Source of the DNA: Natronobacterium haloterrestre
Lineage (GTDB): Archaea > Halobacteriota > Halobacteria > Halobacteriales > Natrialbaceae
Length of the DNA stretch: 64,000 nt
Direction of reading: 5' to 3'
Assembly: GCF_900112205.1 (NCBI RefSeq)
Contig: NZ_FOKW01000005.1
Location: forward strand, 186,001 to 250,000
Shown piece after piece: positions 27,475-35,376 of this stretch (position 1 is the first letter of the stretch; every line of letters starts with the position of its first letter). Below the pieces are notes generated by a model. That model was not told the DNA's origin and did no database searches. It saw only the letters and a list, made by a program, of their open reading frames with translations. Made by a program: the position numbers and the translations under genes.

Positions 27475-27486
27475 CAATAGCCCGTC

Positions 27487-28452
27487 TCAGTACCGCTCCC
27501 GGTCGACGACCTCGAGCGTCTCGTCTACAGTACACTCGAGGGCCTCCCCGTCCAGTTCGACGGCGGTCGTGACCCGCCACGGGTCGGTCGCTTCGACCGT
27601 CGTTCGCCGATCCGTCGCGGCGAACTCCACCTCCCAGATCGGAGTGTCCATGAGGTCGAGACCCCGTCGCCGACAGAACGCGATCACCTCGCTCTCGCCG
27701 AGCAGGAACTCGCCGGTCGTGAGCGTGTCCTTGTTTCCACAGTGCGAGCAGCCGCGCCGAACGATCGTCGATCGGAGGTTGCCGCGCGGATATCCCGTCG
27801 TTTCCGGCTCCAGAAACTCCGCATCGACCCCGCCGCCACAGAGCGGACACGTTCCCTGCGCGAACGCGAACCGTTGCTGACGGTTGTACGCCGCGACCCG
27901 CTCGAGGAGCCGATCGTCCGGGCCGTTCAGGATCCCGGGGGGTGTGAGATTGTAATCGTACAGGTACTCGCAGTCGGCACACTGGATGGCGAAGATGGCG
28001 TTGCGGTACTGTGCCCGGATCGACCCGCCACAGTGATGACAGGACTGCTCGAGATCGAACGGCTCGACGGTCGCCTCCCCGGCGACGGACCAGGCCCGGA
28101 TCGTCCGGACCATCGTCGTCCCCTCCGGCCGGAGGCGAAACCCCTCCTCGTCGGTGGCCGCCATCTCGGATACCGGTTGCGCGTCGTCGGCCCCTGCCTC
28201 GGCACGGGGATCGACCCGCTCGACGAAGGTGCCCACGAGTTGCTGGAGGTGGTAGTTGAAGCGACTGCTCTCGACGGAGCCGTCGGTCCGTTCGCGGAGT
28301 TCCGAGAACGGCAGGACCGGCGGCGGTCCGCGTCCACCGCGGGCTTCGCTCAGTGTGTGAAGGATCTTCGCTCTGACCTCGTTTCCGAGCAGTGCGAGCG
28401 CCTCGTCGGGCGGCAGCGATCCGTACGTTCGCTCCGCCGAGCGTTCGGTCAT
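27487..28452 (-). CDS. ArsR-like winged-helix regulator with zinc-ribbon C-terminal domain
   Basis: The 321-residue protein has an N-terminal winged helix (EALALLGNEVRAKILHTLSEA..., then SSRFNYHLQQLVGTFVE, residues about 10-130). Paired Cys motifs follow (CHHCGGS...CADCEY; CPLCGG...CSHCGN), indicating two zinc ribbons. A central LLERVAAYNRQQRFAFAQGTCPLC segment is typical of a large haloarchaeal family (DUF7347/7351-like, from memory). I use the ATG at 28452; a TTG at 28500 would add 16 residues. Target genes unknown. Confidence 0.82.
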   Translation of the reverse strand: MTERSAERTYGSLPPDEALALLGNEVRAKILHTLSEARGGRGPPPVLPFSELRERTDGSVESSRFNYHLQQLVGTFVERVDPRAEAGADDAQPVSEMAATDEEGFRLRPEGTTMVRTIRAWSVAGEATVEPFDLEQSCHHCGGSIRAQYRNAIFAIQCADCEYLYDYNLTPPGILNGPDDRLLERVAAYNRQQRFAFAQGTCPLCGGGVDAEFLEPETTGYPRGNLRSTIVRRGCSHCGNKDTLTTGEFLLGESEVIAFCRRRGLDLMDTPIWEVEFAATDRRTTVEATDPWRVTTAVELDGEALECTVDETLEVVDRERY

Positions 28453-28556
28453 GCGTTCGGATAGCACGGGCGTCGTTGAATCCGTTCGGGTAGGTTCCAA
28501 CTGGGGGGCAGGACGTGCGATCCCCTCGTGAGAGGATCCGGACCGTCGGACGTCGA

Positions 28557-29138
28557 CTACGGTGTCGACTGGGCCTCGACCGGCTTCTCGGTGACCTCCG
28601 GGTAGGACGTTACTCCCGCGTAGTCGACGAGTTCACGGCCGAGTCGGCGGGTACGCTCCCGGAGGTCGTCGTCGATCAGTTCGCCGTCGGCGAACCGCTC
28701 GTGGGAGTCGGGAATCCCGACCTGGTGGGGGAGCGTCCACGCGCCGAGCGCCCGGGCGACCGACCGGAGATGCTCGAGCGCCGGCGTCGGGAACGAGCCG
28801 CCGGCGACGGCCGCGAGTCCGACGGTCGTTTCCTCGAACTCGTCCGCGCCGCAGTAATCGAGCGCCGTCTTGAGCGGCGAGCTAAACGTTCCGTGGTACA
28901 TCGGCGTGCCGAGGACGACCCCGTCCGCACGGTCGACGTGCCGCCTGAGTTCCGGGGCATCACCCGCGTCGGGGCGGTGCGGTTCGAACGTCGGCAGGTC
29001 GTACTCCCGCAGGTCGACGAGCGTCGTCTCCGCACCTGCGCGTTCGGCGGCCGCGAGCGCTTCGCGAACGATAACTCGAGTACCGCTGTCGGGTGCCAGA
29101 CTGCCGCAGAGACCGACGATATATACGTCGTCTTTCAT
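28557..29138 (-). CDS. NAD(P)H-dependent FMN reductase (flavodoxin-like fold)
   Basis: The 193-residue protein shows the FMN_red pattern: IVGLCGSLAPDSGTRVIVREAL at the N-terminus, ADGVVLGTPMYHGTFSSPLKTALDYCG for FMN binding, then TVGLAAVAGGSFPTPALEHLRSV. It would reduce FMN or quinone-like acceptors in the cytoplasm. The ATG at 29138 begins exactly at the family N-terminus (MKDDVYIVGLC). The upstream 240 nt are A/T-rich and shared with a divergent MFS gene. Confidence 0.9.
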   Translation of the reverse strand: MKDDVYIVGLCGSLAPDSGTRVIVREALAAAERAGAETTLVDLREYDLPTFEPHRPDAGDAPELRRHVDRADGVVLGTPMYHGTFSSPLKTALDYCGADEFEETTVGLAAVAGGSFPTPALEHLRSVARALGAWTLPHQVGIPDSHERFADGELIDDDLRERTRRLGRELVDYAGVTSYPEVTEKPVEAQSTP

Positions 29139-29413
29139 TTTCGTGCGTCGTACAGTACTGCTGGCAGCCACTTAGGTTCTTTCTGAACCCAGTTATTGTA
29201 TAAGATATTATAATTAGACAGAAACGGCGGATGTGGGAGGATGGGGTTCCGATTTCCCCGCCATCACTACGGTTTCGACGCGAAAGAGACGACCATCGAG
29301 TCTCCGAATTCGCCGAAATGATAGATAACATACAAAGTATCACTTGTGAAAGTCGCGATACAAAAATCAGCTTTCGAAAAATACCATCAAAGTGGTAACT
29401 GTAGTCGGGTGCG

Positions 29414-30697
29414 ATGGCCGTCCCTCGGAACGTCCGCTGGACGTACTACCTCTATCGGGCGACCACGTCGTCCGGGTTCGTCGTCCCGATCAGCGTCCTC
29501 TACCTCCTCGATCGCGGATACGGCCTCGAGTTCGTCGCGCTCGCACAGGCGACGTTCTCCATCACGCTCGTCGCCACGCAGGTTCCGTCGGGCTACCTCG
29601 CCGACCGGATCGGTCGTCGCTCGACTCTCGTACTGGGAACGGTTCTGCGCACCGTCGGGCTGGCAGGCTACCTGCTCGTCGATTTCGCCGCCGGCTACCT
29701 CGCGTTGAAGGTGTTCGTCGGCTCAGCGTGGGCGTTTCGCTCCGGGACGGCCGACGCCTGGCTCTACGAACTGCTGGCGGTCTACGGCGAACCGGACGAG
29801 TTCGCCCGCCTCGAGGGACGGGGCAGCACGCTGCTTTTCACGACGTCGGCAGCGGGCGCGGTGATCGGCGGCGTCCTGTACGGGGCGGGCCCGGAACTCC
29901 CGTTTCTCGTCAACGCCGCGCTGGCCGCGCTCGGGCTTCCGCTGCTCGTGGCGTTGCCGACTACCGGAGAGGGGGCCGGTTCGGCGACGGATCGCCCCGA
30001 CCCTGCCCCTGACCCGGGCTGCGACCACGATCCCGACCACGAACCCAACCGACACCGACTCCGGGACGGACTCCGGTCGCTCCGGCGGGAGTTCGCCCGT
30101 CCCGCAGTGGGATGGGTCGTCGTCTACACCGGGTTGCTCTTCCTGCTCTTCGACCTCTCGCGTACGTTCGAACAGCCCGCGCTCGAGGCTGTCGGCCTCC
30201 CAGTCGCCGGGCTGGGCGTGCTGTACGCCGGGTTCAAACTCGTGTCGGCGGGCGCCGCCTCGACCGTCGGCTGGCTCCAGGATCGACTCGGCACGCGACG
30301 AACGCTGGCGCTGGCCGCGCCGGTACTGGGAGCAGCCTACGTCGCCCCCCTGTTCGTTCCGGCCGCGATCGTTCCGGCGCTGTTCCTCTACCGGAGTTCG
30401 CGAGCCGTGCTCCGACCGATCCGAAACCAGTATCTCAACGACCGACTGGGCGATACGGACCGCGCGACGGTCCTTTCCGGCGTGTCCATGGTGTCGTCCC
30501 TCGCGGCGGCGGCCGCAAGGGTCGTCGGGGGCGAACTCGCCGCGATCGCAGGCCCGATCCGATTTCTCGCGTTCGCCGGCGTTACCCTCGCGCTCGCGGC
30601 GGGCACCCTCTGGCTGGCCGTCTCGCCGGCACGAGGTGCAGGCGACTCGAGCGACCGAGAGTCCGAGCGAAGGATCGCCGCCGACGGTGGGGACTGA
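29414..30697 (+). CDS. MFS transporter
   Basis: The 427-residue protein has about 12 membrane helices. The conserved helix 2-3 loop (PSGYLADRIGRRSTLVLG) and its second-half counterpart (GWLQDRLGTRRTLAL) are visible. The central cytoplasmic loop (about 185-220) is enriched in Asp, Pro and His (CDHDPDHEPNRH). Substrate unknown; drug-efflux-like by general appearance. A CGAAAAATACC sequence about 30 nt upstream looks like BRE plus TATA. Confidence 0.88.
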   Translation: MAVPRNVRWTYYLYRATTSSGFVVPISVLYLLDRGYGLEFVALAQATFSITLVATQVPSGYLADRIGRRSTLVLGTVLRTVGLAGYLLVDFAAGYLALKVFVGSAWAFRSGTADAWLYELLAVYGEPDEFARLEGRGSTLLFTTSAAGAVIGGVLYGAGPELPFLVNAALAALGLPLLVALPTTGEGAGSATDRPDPAPDPGCDHDPDHEPNRHRLRDGLRSLRREFARPAVGWVVVYTGLLFLLFDLSRTFEQPALEAVGLPVAGLGVLYAGFKLVSAGAASTVGWLQDRLGTRRTLALAAPVLGAAYVAPLFVPAAIVPALFLYRSSRAVLRPIRNQYLNDRLGDTDRATVLSGVSMVSSLAAAAARVVGGELAAIAGPIRFLAFAGVTLALAAGTLWLAVSPARGAGDSSDRESERRIAADGGD

Positions 30698-30766
30698 CGC
30701 CGACCGTCGATGATAACGGCAATCGCGGCATAACTGACAAGGACCGGACGTCGGTAACAGGGACCA

Positions 30767-31216
30767 GTGCGAGCACGACGCGACCTGTTGACGACGTTCC
30801 TCGTCGGCATCGCCGGCTGTCTCGAGCCGCCAGTGACCGGCACGCCACCCACACACCCGCAGGGGAGTTTCGAGTTCGACTTCCGAACGGTCGACGGAGC
30901 CGAACTGGTCCGAATCACGGCGACGAACCTGAGCGGCGAGCCGTCGAATCTGCGGGTTCGGATCGGCGATACGGTCGCCTACGTCGACGGACGATACGGC
31001 GAACGGTACGTCGCCAGTCGCGAGTACGTCGACGAGTGGGACGACGGAATCGACTCCGGCGACGCTCTCGAGTTGACGACCGGAGACGCGCTCCCCGAGA
31101 ACGGACGGCTCGTGATCGAAGTCGAACACGACGAGAACGACGAGTTCGTCACCATCGGGGAGACACGGATATCAGAGAGCGCTTTTACCACGGCACATCG
31201 CAAAACGGAGTTCTGA
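30767..31216 (+). CDS. Putative lipoprotein, unknown function
   Basis: The 149-residue protein starts with GTG and has a short signal with a basic start (RARRDL), a hydrophobic run and a lipobox IAGC (Cys at about 18). A beta-rich domain follows, resembling haloarchaeal secreted beta-sandwich proteins (LVRITATNLSGEPSNLRVRIGDTVAY). No catalytic motif is visible. It lies 70 nt behind the MFS gene and next to the tRNA-Arg region. Confidence 0.65.
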   Translation: MRARRDLLTTFLVGIAGCLEPPVTGTPPTHPQGSFEFDFRTVDGAELVRITATNLSGEPSNLRVRIGDTVAYVDGRYGERYVASREYVDEWDDGIDSGDALELTTGDALPENGRLVIEVEHDENDEFVTIGETRISESAFTTAHRKTEF

Positions 31217-31246
31217 ACGTCCCTGTCTCCCGTGTTCGACGGGCTC

Positions 31247-31272
31247 ACGGGCACGATGGGATTTGAACCACG
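31247..31272. repeat. tRNA-Arg 3'-end copy A (26 bp)
   Basis: ACGGGCACGATGGGATTTGAACCACG equals the reverse complement of the tRNA-Arg T-arm and acceptor 3' end, apart from one missing C. It is identical to copy B at 31356-31381. Just to its right (about 31300-31315) GGTTCGAACCCATC forms an inverted partner. Confidence 0.85.
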
Positions 31273-31355
31273 CCGTCGGCTCGCTTCGCTCGCCGCCGTC
31301 TGGTTCGAACCCATCTCAGTATCTCGCCGTCGCTCACGAGTTGTTCGCGATAACA

Positions 31356-31381
31356 ACGGGCACGATGGGATTTGAACCACG
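31356..31381. repeat. tRNA-Arg 3'-end copy B (26 bp)
   Basis: It is identical to copy A and also flanked by an inverted partial copy (ATTCAAATCCCCGTGCC, about 31405-31421). The bases before copies B and C also match (TTGTTCGC...ATAAC), so a unit of roughly 90-110 bp is repeated. Confidence 0.85.
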
Positions 31382-31446
31382 GTCGCAGCAAGCTGTTCCC
31401 TGATTCAAATCCCCGTGCCGTTACTGCTCACGTTGTTCGCAGATAA

Positions 31447-31521
31447 CGGGCACGATGGGATTTGAACCCACGACCGTCGGATTAGAAGTCCGACGCTCTA
31501 TCCGGACTGAGCTACGTGCCC
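31447..31521 (-). tRNA. tRNA-Arg (anticodon UCU)
   Basis: The minus strand folds into a complete cloverleaf. Acceptor GGGCACG/CGTGCCC, D-stem GCTC/GAGC, anticodon stem TCGGA/TCCGA with loop CTTCTAA (anticodon TCT), T-stem GTGGG/CCCAT around TTCAAAT, and discriminator G. There is no intron and CCA is not encoded. Partial copies of its 3' end lie directly beyond the 3' side (31247-31381). Confidence 0.96.
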
Positions 31522-31572
31522 TCGTGTAGGAATGGACGACGGAATAGTATAAGCGGTGTGGATTGCACCTTC

Positions 31573-31656
31573 TCGGACGGTCTGCTGTAACGGGTTTCCG
31601 GTCCGACTGCAGGCGTTTGCGGTCGAACCGACAATGCGTTGCAGGAGTCCGTATCA
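31573..31656. repeat. Diverged palindromic element, copy 3
   Basis: The arms TCGGACGGTCTGCTGTAACG... and ...GCGTTGCAGGAGTCCGTATCA are related to those at 27394-27474, with more mismatches. The terminal GTATCA provides the stop codon of the YccF-like gene on the minus strand (TGA at 31654-31656), so the element abuts or truncated that gene. Confidence 0.7.
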
Positions 31657-32058
31657 GCCGTGGAACCGGTACAGCGACGTGACGTACGGAAGCCGGTTCG
31701 CCAGCCAGATTGCGACCGGCAACCCGATGATCGTCATCGCGAGCAGCGCCGCGAGGTTCGCCCAGAGGAAACTGAGCCACCAGCCGACGAACACGAAGTA
31801 GAGTGCACGCACCGGAAGCGAGTGCTGGGTATTTCCATCGCTGGCCTCGAGGCGCGCGTACGATTCCCCTGGCCCCTGTCGCGAACGGGGTTCCTGGAGC
31901 GTGAGCACCGTCGGCACGAGGTTGATCAGTTTGATCCCGATCGGCGCGAGGATCACCGTCACGTTCAGCGCCCACGCGATGTTGACGACGATCGGCGTTA
32001 GCCACCAGCCGACGAAGACGAACCAGATCGCACGAACGAGAACCGACCGCTGTGTCAT
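31654..32058 (-). CDS. YccF-domain membrane protein (two tandem repeats)
   Basis: The 134-residue protein contains two copies of the YccF/DUF307 motif. These are RAIWFVFVGWWLTPIVVNIAWALNVTVILAPIGIKLINLVP and RALYFVFVGWWLSFLWANLAALLAMTIIGLPVAIWLANRLP, here separated by a short soluble linker. Each repeat spans about two hydrophobic segments. I start at the ATG 32058. Its function is unknown. Its stop codon lies within the palindromic element. Confidence 0.82.
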   Translation of the reverse strand: MTQRSVLVRAIWFVFVGWWLTPIVVNIAWALNVTVILAPIGIKLINLVPTVLTLQEPRSRQGPGESYARLEASDGNTQHSLPVRALYFVFVGWWLSFLWANLAALLAMTIIGLPVAIWLANRLPYVTSLYRFHG

Positions 32059-32152
32059 ACTAGATCTGGGGAGCGTCGGGGAATAGGCGTGTCGGTACGA
32101 GCGGGAGCGATTCGGCCTCGATCGAGGGGATCGATCTCGAGTCGTGAACCGA

Positions 32153-32293
32153 TTAGAGCCCGAGGAAGCGCAGGAACAGTCCCACGAGCAGAATGCCGGC
32201 ACCGATGAAGGCCCCGACGAGCGGCGGCAGGATCGGAATCGGAATCACGATCAGGAGGAGGCCGACCACGATCAGTGGCGTGGAGAGGCGCAT
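32153..32293 (-). CDS. Small hydrophobic membrane protein, 46 residues
   Basis: ATG at 32293 opens a 46-residue frame ending in TAA. Almost the whole sequence is hydrophobic (MRLSTPLIVVGLLLIVIPIP, then LVGAFIGAGILLVGLFLRFLGL), giving two probable membrane helices separated by a Pro-rich turn. It lies 94 nt upstream of the YccF gene in the same orientation and may be co-transcribed with it. No family name is known to me. Confidence 0.6.
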   Translation of the reverse strand: MRLSTPLIVVGLLLIVIPIPILPPLVGAFIGAGILLVGLFLRFLGL

Positions 32294-32380
32294 ACCGATC
32301 GGTCCACGTCCAGTCATAAAGCGGCGGGGGAAGGGAATCGCTGTTGTGGAATCGGTGCCGGAGTCGGGATATCCGGTCGA

Positions 32381-32434
32381 CCTGGATCCGGTTCCGATTC
32401 CGGGTCTGTGCCCAGTTCCGATTCCGGATCCAGG
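32381..32434. repeat. Inverted repeat CCTGGATCCGG...CCGGATCCAGG with internal direct repeat
   Basis: A perfect 11-bp inverted repeat (32381-32391 and 32424-32434) encloses two copies of GTTCCGATTCCGG. It lies in the divergent gap before glmU. Slippage or a cruciform-type structure is possible; no function is known. Confidence 0.7.
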
Positions 32435-32478
32435 TCCGGACCGGGGTCAGAATAGCTGCTCACCGATAGAGGGCCGAA

Positions 32479-32496
32479 TTAGCACCACTATAAGAA
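32479..32496 (+). promoter_or_regulatory. Island promoter element, copy 1 (glmU)
   Basis: TTA-GCACCACTATAA-GAA: TTA-N12-GAA with TATAA in the spacer, 28-45 nt before the glmU ATG. This is the first of 15 related elements in the island. Confidence 0.65.
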
Positions 32497-32523
32497 AACC
32501 CCGGACGCGCCGACGGTCCCGGC

Positions 32524-33705
32524 ATGCAAACCGTAATTCTCGCCGCGGGGCGAGGCACGCGAATGCGACCGCTCACGGAAACGACGCCGAAACCGATGCT
32601 CCCGGTCGCCGGGAAGCCGCTGGTGGCCCGCACCGTCGAGGCCGCGGCCGCGGCCGGTGCGGACGAGATCGTTCTCGTCGTCGGCTACGAAGGCGGCGCC
32701 GTCCGCGAGTATTTCGGCCAACGGCACGCGGGAACGCCGATCCGATACGCGACGCAGTCCGAGCGGGAGGGAACCGCCGGCGCAGTTGCGGCCGCGAGCG
32801 AGCACCTCGAGGGGCCGTTCGCCGTGATCAACGGCGACATCGTCTTCGACCGGGAGTCGCTCGCCGACCTCTACGCGGCCGCCCCGGCGGTCGGTTCGAT
32901 CCGCGTCGACGACCCGTCGAACTACGGCGTGTTCGACGTCGAGGACGGGACCGTCACCGACGTCGTCGAGAAGCCGTCGGACCCGCCCGGTCGACTCGCG
33001 AACGCGGGTGCGTACGCCTTCCCCCAGGAGGCGCTCGAGTACCTCGATGTCCCCCGCAGCGAGCGCGGCGAGTACGAACTCACGGACGTCCTCGAGCGCG
33101 TTCTCGCGGGGACCGACGTCGGCCACGTCGAGTTCGATCGGTGGCTCGACGTCGGCCGGCCGTGGGAACTGCTCGAGGCGAACGAACTCGCACTCGAGTC
33201 GATAGAGACCGATATCCGCGGCGACGTCGCGTCGGACGCCGAACTCGAGGGGTCGGTCGTCGTCGAGGAGGGCGCGACCGTCCGGTCGGGGGTCGTCGTC
33301 GAGGGACCGGCGCTGCTCCGGTCGGGGGCGACCGTCGGCCCGAACGCCTACGTTCGTGGGGCGACGGTCCTCGGCGAAGACGTCTCGGTCGGCCACGGCG
33401 TCGAGATCAAGAACAGCGTCGTGATGGCGGGGACGAGCGTCGGCCACCTCTCGTACGTCGGGGACAGCGTCCTCGGCCGGAACGTCAACGTCGGGGCGGG
33501 GACGAACGTCGCGAACCTGCGTCACGACGAGGAACCGGTCCGGATGACCGTCAAGGGCGAGCGCGTCTCGACCGGCCGGCGGAAGTTCGGCGTCGTGCTC
33601 GGCGACGACGTCAAGACGGGGATCGATACGAGCCTGAACGCCGGTGTGATGCTCTCGGCGGGTGAGACCACGAAACCGGGTGCCGTCGTCATGCAGGATC
33701 GGTAG
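32524..33705 (+). CDS. glmU: Bifunctional sugar-1-phosphate nucleotidylyltransferase/acetyltransferase (GlmU-like)
   Basis: The 393-residue protein has an N-terminal nucleotidyltransferase domain (LAAGRGTRMRPLTETTPKPMLPVAGKP; catalytic GDIVFD about 110-115). A C-terminal left-handed beta-helix follows (from about residue 235, hexapeptide-like VVVEEGATVRSGVVVEGP..., then GAGTNVANLRHD). It should acetylate GlcN-1-P and transfer UMP to make UDP-GlcNAc, the product needed by the island. The order glmU-glmM, each with its own island promoter, supports this assignment over a glucose-1-phosphate enzyme. Confidence 0.9.
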   Translation: MQTVILAAGRGTRMRPLTETTPKPMLPVAGKPLVARTVEAAAAAGADEIVLVVGYEGGAVREYFGQRHAGTPIRYATQSEREGTAGAVAAASEHLEGPFAVINGDIVFDRESLADLYAAAPAVGSIRVDDPSNYGVFDVEDGTVTDVVEKPSDPPGRLANAGAYAFPQEALEYLDVPRSERGEYELTDVLERVLAGTDVGHVEFDRWLDVGRPWELLEANELALESIETDIRGDVASDAELEGSVVVEEGATVRSGVVVEGPALLRSGATVGPNAYVRGATVLGEDVSVGHGVEIKNSVVMAGTSVGHLSYVGDSVLGRNVNVGAGTNVANLRHDEEPVRMTVKGERVSTGRRKFGVVLGDDVKTGIDTSLNAGVMLSAGETTKPGAVVMQDR

Positions 33706-33781
33706 GGAGACGGGGGACGGCGCCGGGTCCTCGAGACGACCGCGGATCGCCCGGCACGCCGAACGACCCCGGAACCGGCGC

Positions 33782-33799
33782 TTAACGACTGTATAGTAA
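33782..33799 (+). promoter_or_regulatory. Island promoter element, copy 2 (glmM)
   Basis: TTA-ACGACTGTATAG-TAA, with TATAG ending the spacer, about 26-43 nt before the glmM ATG at 33825. Confidence 0.7.
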
Positions 33800-33824
33800 T
33801 CGGCCCGTCCGCTCGAGGGGCGGT

Positions 33825-35261
33825 ATGTTCGGAACGAGCGGTATCAGAGGAACCGTCGGCGAGGACGTGACCGCCGATCTCGCGCTCGACGTGGGTCGGG
33901 CCCTCGCCTCCGACGGCTACGAGCAGGTGGTCGTGGGACGGGACGTTCGCGAGAGCGGTATCGTCATGTTCGACGCCCTGACTGCCGGACTCCGGGAGTG
34001 CGGGGCCGACGTGCTCGAGGTCGGCGTCGCCTCGACCCCGACGGTCGCGAGGGCCGTTCCGCGGACCGGCGCTGACGCGGGCGTCGTCGTGACGGCGTCG
34101 CACAACCCGCCGACGGACAACGGAATCAAACTCTGGTCCGCGGACGGCAAGGCGTTCGACCCCGACCAGCGGGAGTCGATCGCGACGCGAATCGAACGGG
34201 ACGCGTACGACCTGCAGCCCTGGGACGGCCACGGCTCGAGCGCGCCGCTGACGGACGCGGTCGATCGGCACGCGGCGGCGCTGGTCGAGTCCGTCACGAT
34301 CGACGACCCGCCGAGCGTCGTCGTCGACGTCGGGAACGGGACGGGCGAAATCACCGCCCGCGCCCTCGACGAACTCGGCTGCGACGTCGTGACGCTGAAC
34401 GGCCAGCAGGACGGATCGTTCCCGGGGCGGCCGAGCGAACCGACGCGCGAGACGCTGGCCACGCTGTCGTCGTGTGTCGCCGTGACCGACGCGCAACTCG
34501 GGATCGCACACGACGGCGACGCGGACCGGATGCACGCCGTCGACGGGACCGGTACCTTCGTCCCGAAGGACGTGCTCTTCGCGCTGTTCGCGCGGGAAGC
34601 CGCGGAAGCAGCGGAAGCCGCGGAAGCAGCGGAAACCGGCGACGGCGACGTCGTCGCCGCACCGGTCGGTACGAGCGTGACGGTCGACGACGAGGTGGCG
34701 GCCGCAGGCGGAAGCGTGAGTCGAACGCCGGTCGGCGACGTCCACGTCGCCGAGCGTGCGGCCCGTTCGGACGCCGTCTTCGGCGGCGAACCGAGCGGAG
34801 CGTGGATCTGGCCCGAGGAGATCCCCTGTCCCGACGGGCCGCTGGCCGCCTGCAAGCTCGTCGAACTCGTCGCGGAGCGGGGACCGCTCTCCGAGCTCGT
34901 CGCGGACGTCGACAGCTACCCCATCCGCCGGCGATCAGTCGAGGTCGCCGACAAGGAGGCGGTGATAGAGCGGGTCCGCGAACGCGTCCGTGATCGGTAC
35001 GAGGACGAAGACGAGGACGAGGATCAGAGGGCGGAGATCGATACGCGCGACGGCGTCTACGTCGACCTCGAGAACGGCTGGCTCCTCCTCCGGGCGAGCG
35101 GAACCGAACCGGTCGTCAGGCTCACCGTCGAGGCCCGAACCGAGCGACAGGTCGAACGACTGGAGGGTGACGCAGTCGGTATCCTCCAGCGCGCGATCGA
35201 ACGGTTCCCGTCCGAGAATCGGGGCGAGAGCGGCTCGAGCGCGGGTTTAACGGACCGATAA
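33825..35261 (+). CDS. glmM: Phosphoglucosamine mutase
   Basis: The 478-residue alpha-D-phosphohexomutase converts GlcN-6-P to GlcN-1-P. The phosphoserine is Ser92 in TASHNPPTDNG. The Mg loop is DGDAD at 230-234, the sugar loop is FGGEPSGAWI and the C-terminal phosphate loop is RASGTEPVVR. Two low-complexity insertions, AEAAEAAEAAE (about 260) and EDEDEDEDQ (about 390), are absent from typical family members and look like repeat expansions. Its stop codon lies within the promoter element of the next gene. Confidence 0.93.
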   Translation: MFGTSGIRGTVGEDVTADLALDVGRALASDGYEQVVVGRDVRESGIVMFDALTAGLRECGADVLEVGVASTPTVARAVPRTGADAGVVVTASHNPPTDNGIKLWSADGKAFDPDQRESIATRIERDAYDLQPWDGHGSSAPLTDAVDRHAAALVESVTIDDPPSVVVDVGNGTGEITARALDELGCDVVTLNGQQDGSFPGRPSEPTRETLATLSSCVAVTDAQLGIAHDGDADRMHAVDGTGTFVPKDVLFALFAREAAEAAEAAEAAETGDGDVVAAPVGTSVTVDDEVAAAGGSVSRTPVGDVHVAERAARSDAVFGGEPSGAWIWPEEIPCPDGPLAACKLVELVAERGPLSELVADVDSYPIRRRSVEVADKEAVIERVRERVRDRYEDEDEDEDQRAEIDTRDGVYVDLENGWLLLRASGTEPVVRLTVEARTERQVERLEGDAVGILQRAIERFPSENRGESGSSAGLTDR

Positions 35262-35264
35262 TGA
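35247..35264 (+). promoter_or_regulatory. Island promoter element, copy 3 (AlkP-type gene)
   Basis: TTA-ACGGACCGATAA-TGA overlaps the last codons and stop of glmM and lies about 113-130 nt before the ATG at 35377, implying a leader of roughly 85-90 nt. Confidence 0.55.
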
Positions 35265-35376
35265 AGTGAGTTCGAGCGCAGGCCGGACCTGGCGTGGACT
35301 CTCGTGTCGTACAGCCCTCGCTGCCCGGGAATCCGGCAGCGATCGACACCGAATATCAGCGAGCACTTTCGAATCG

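Noticed and set aside
31247-31446. Additional tRNA genes beside tRNA-Arg
   Set aside because: Only the T-arm and acceptor 3' end are repeated; there is no D-arm, anticodon arm or 5' acceptor strand.
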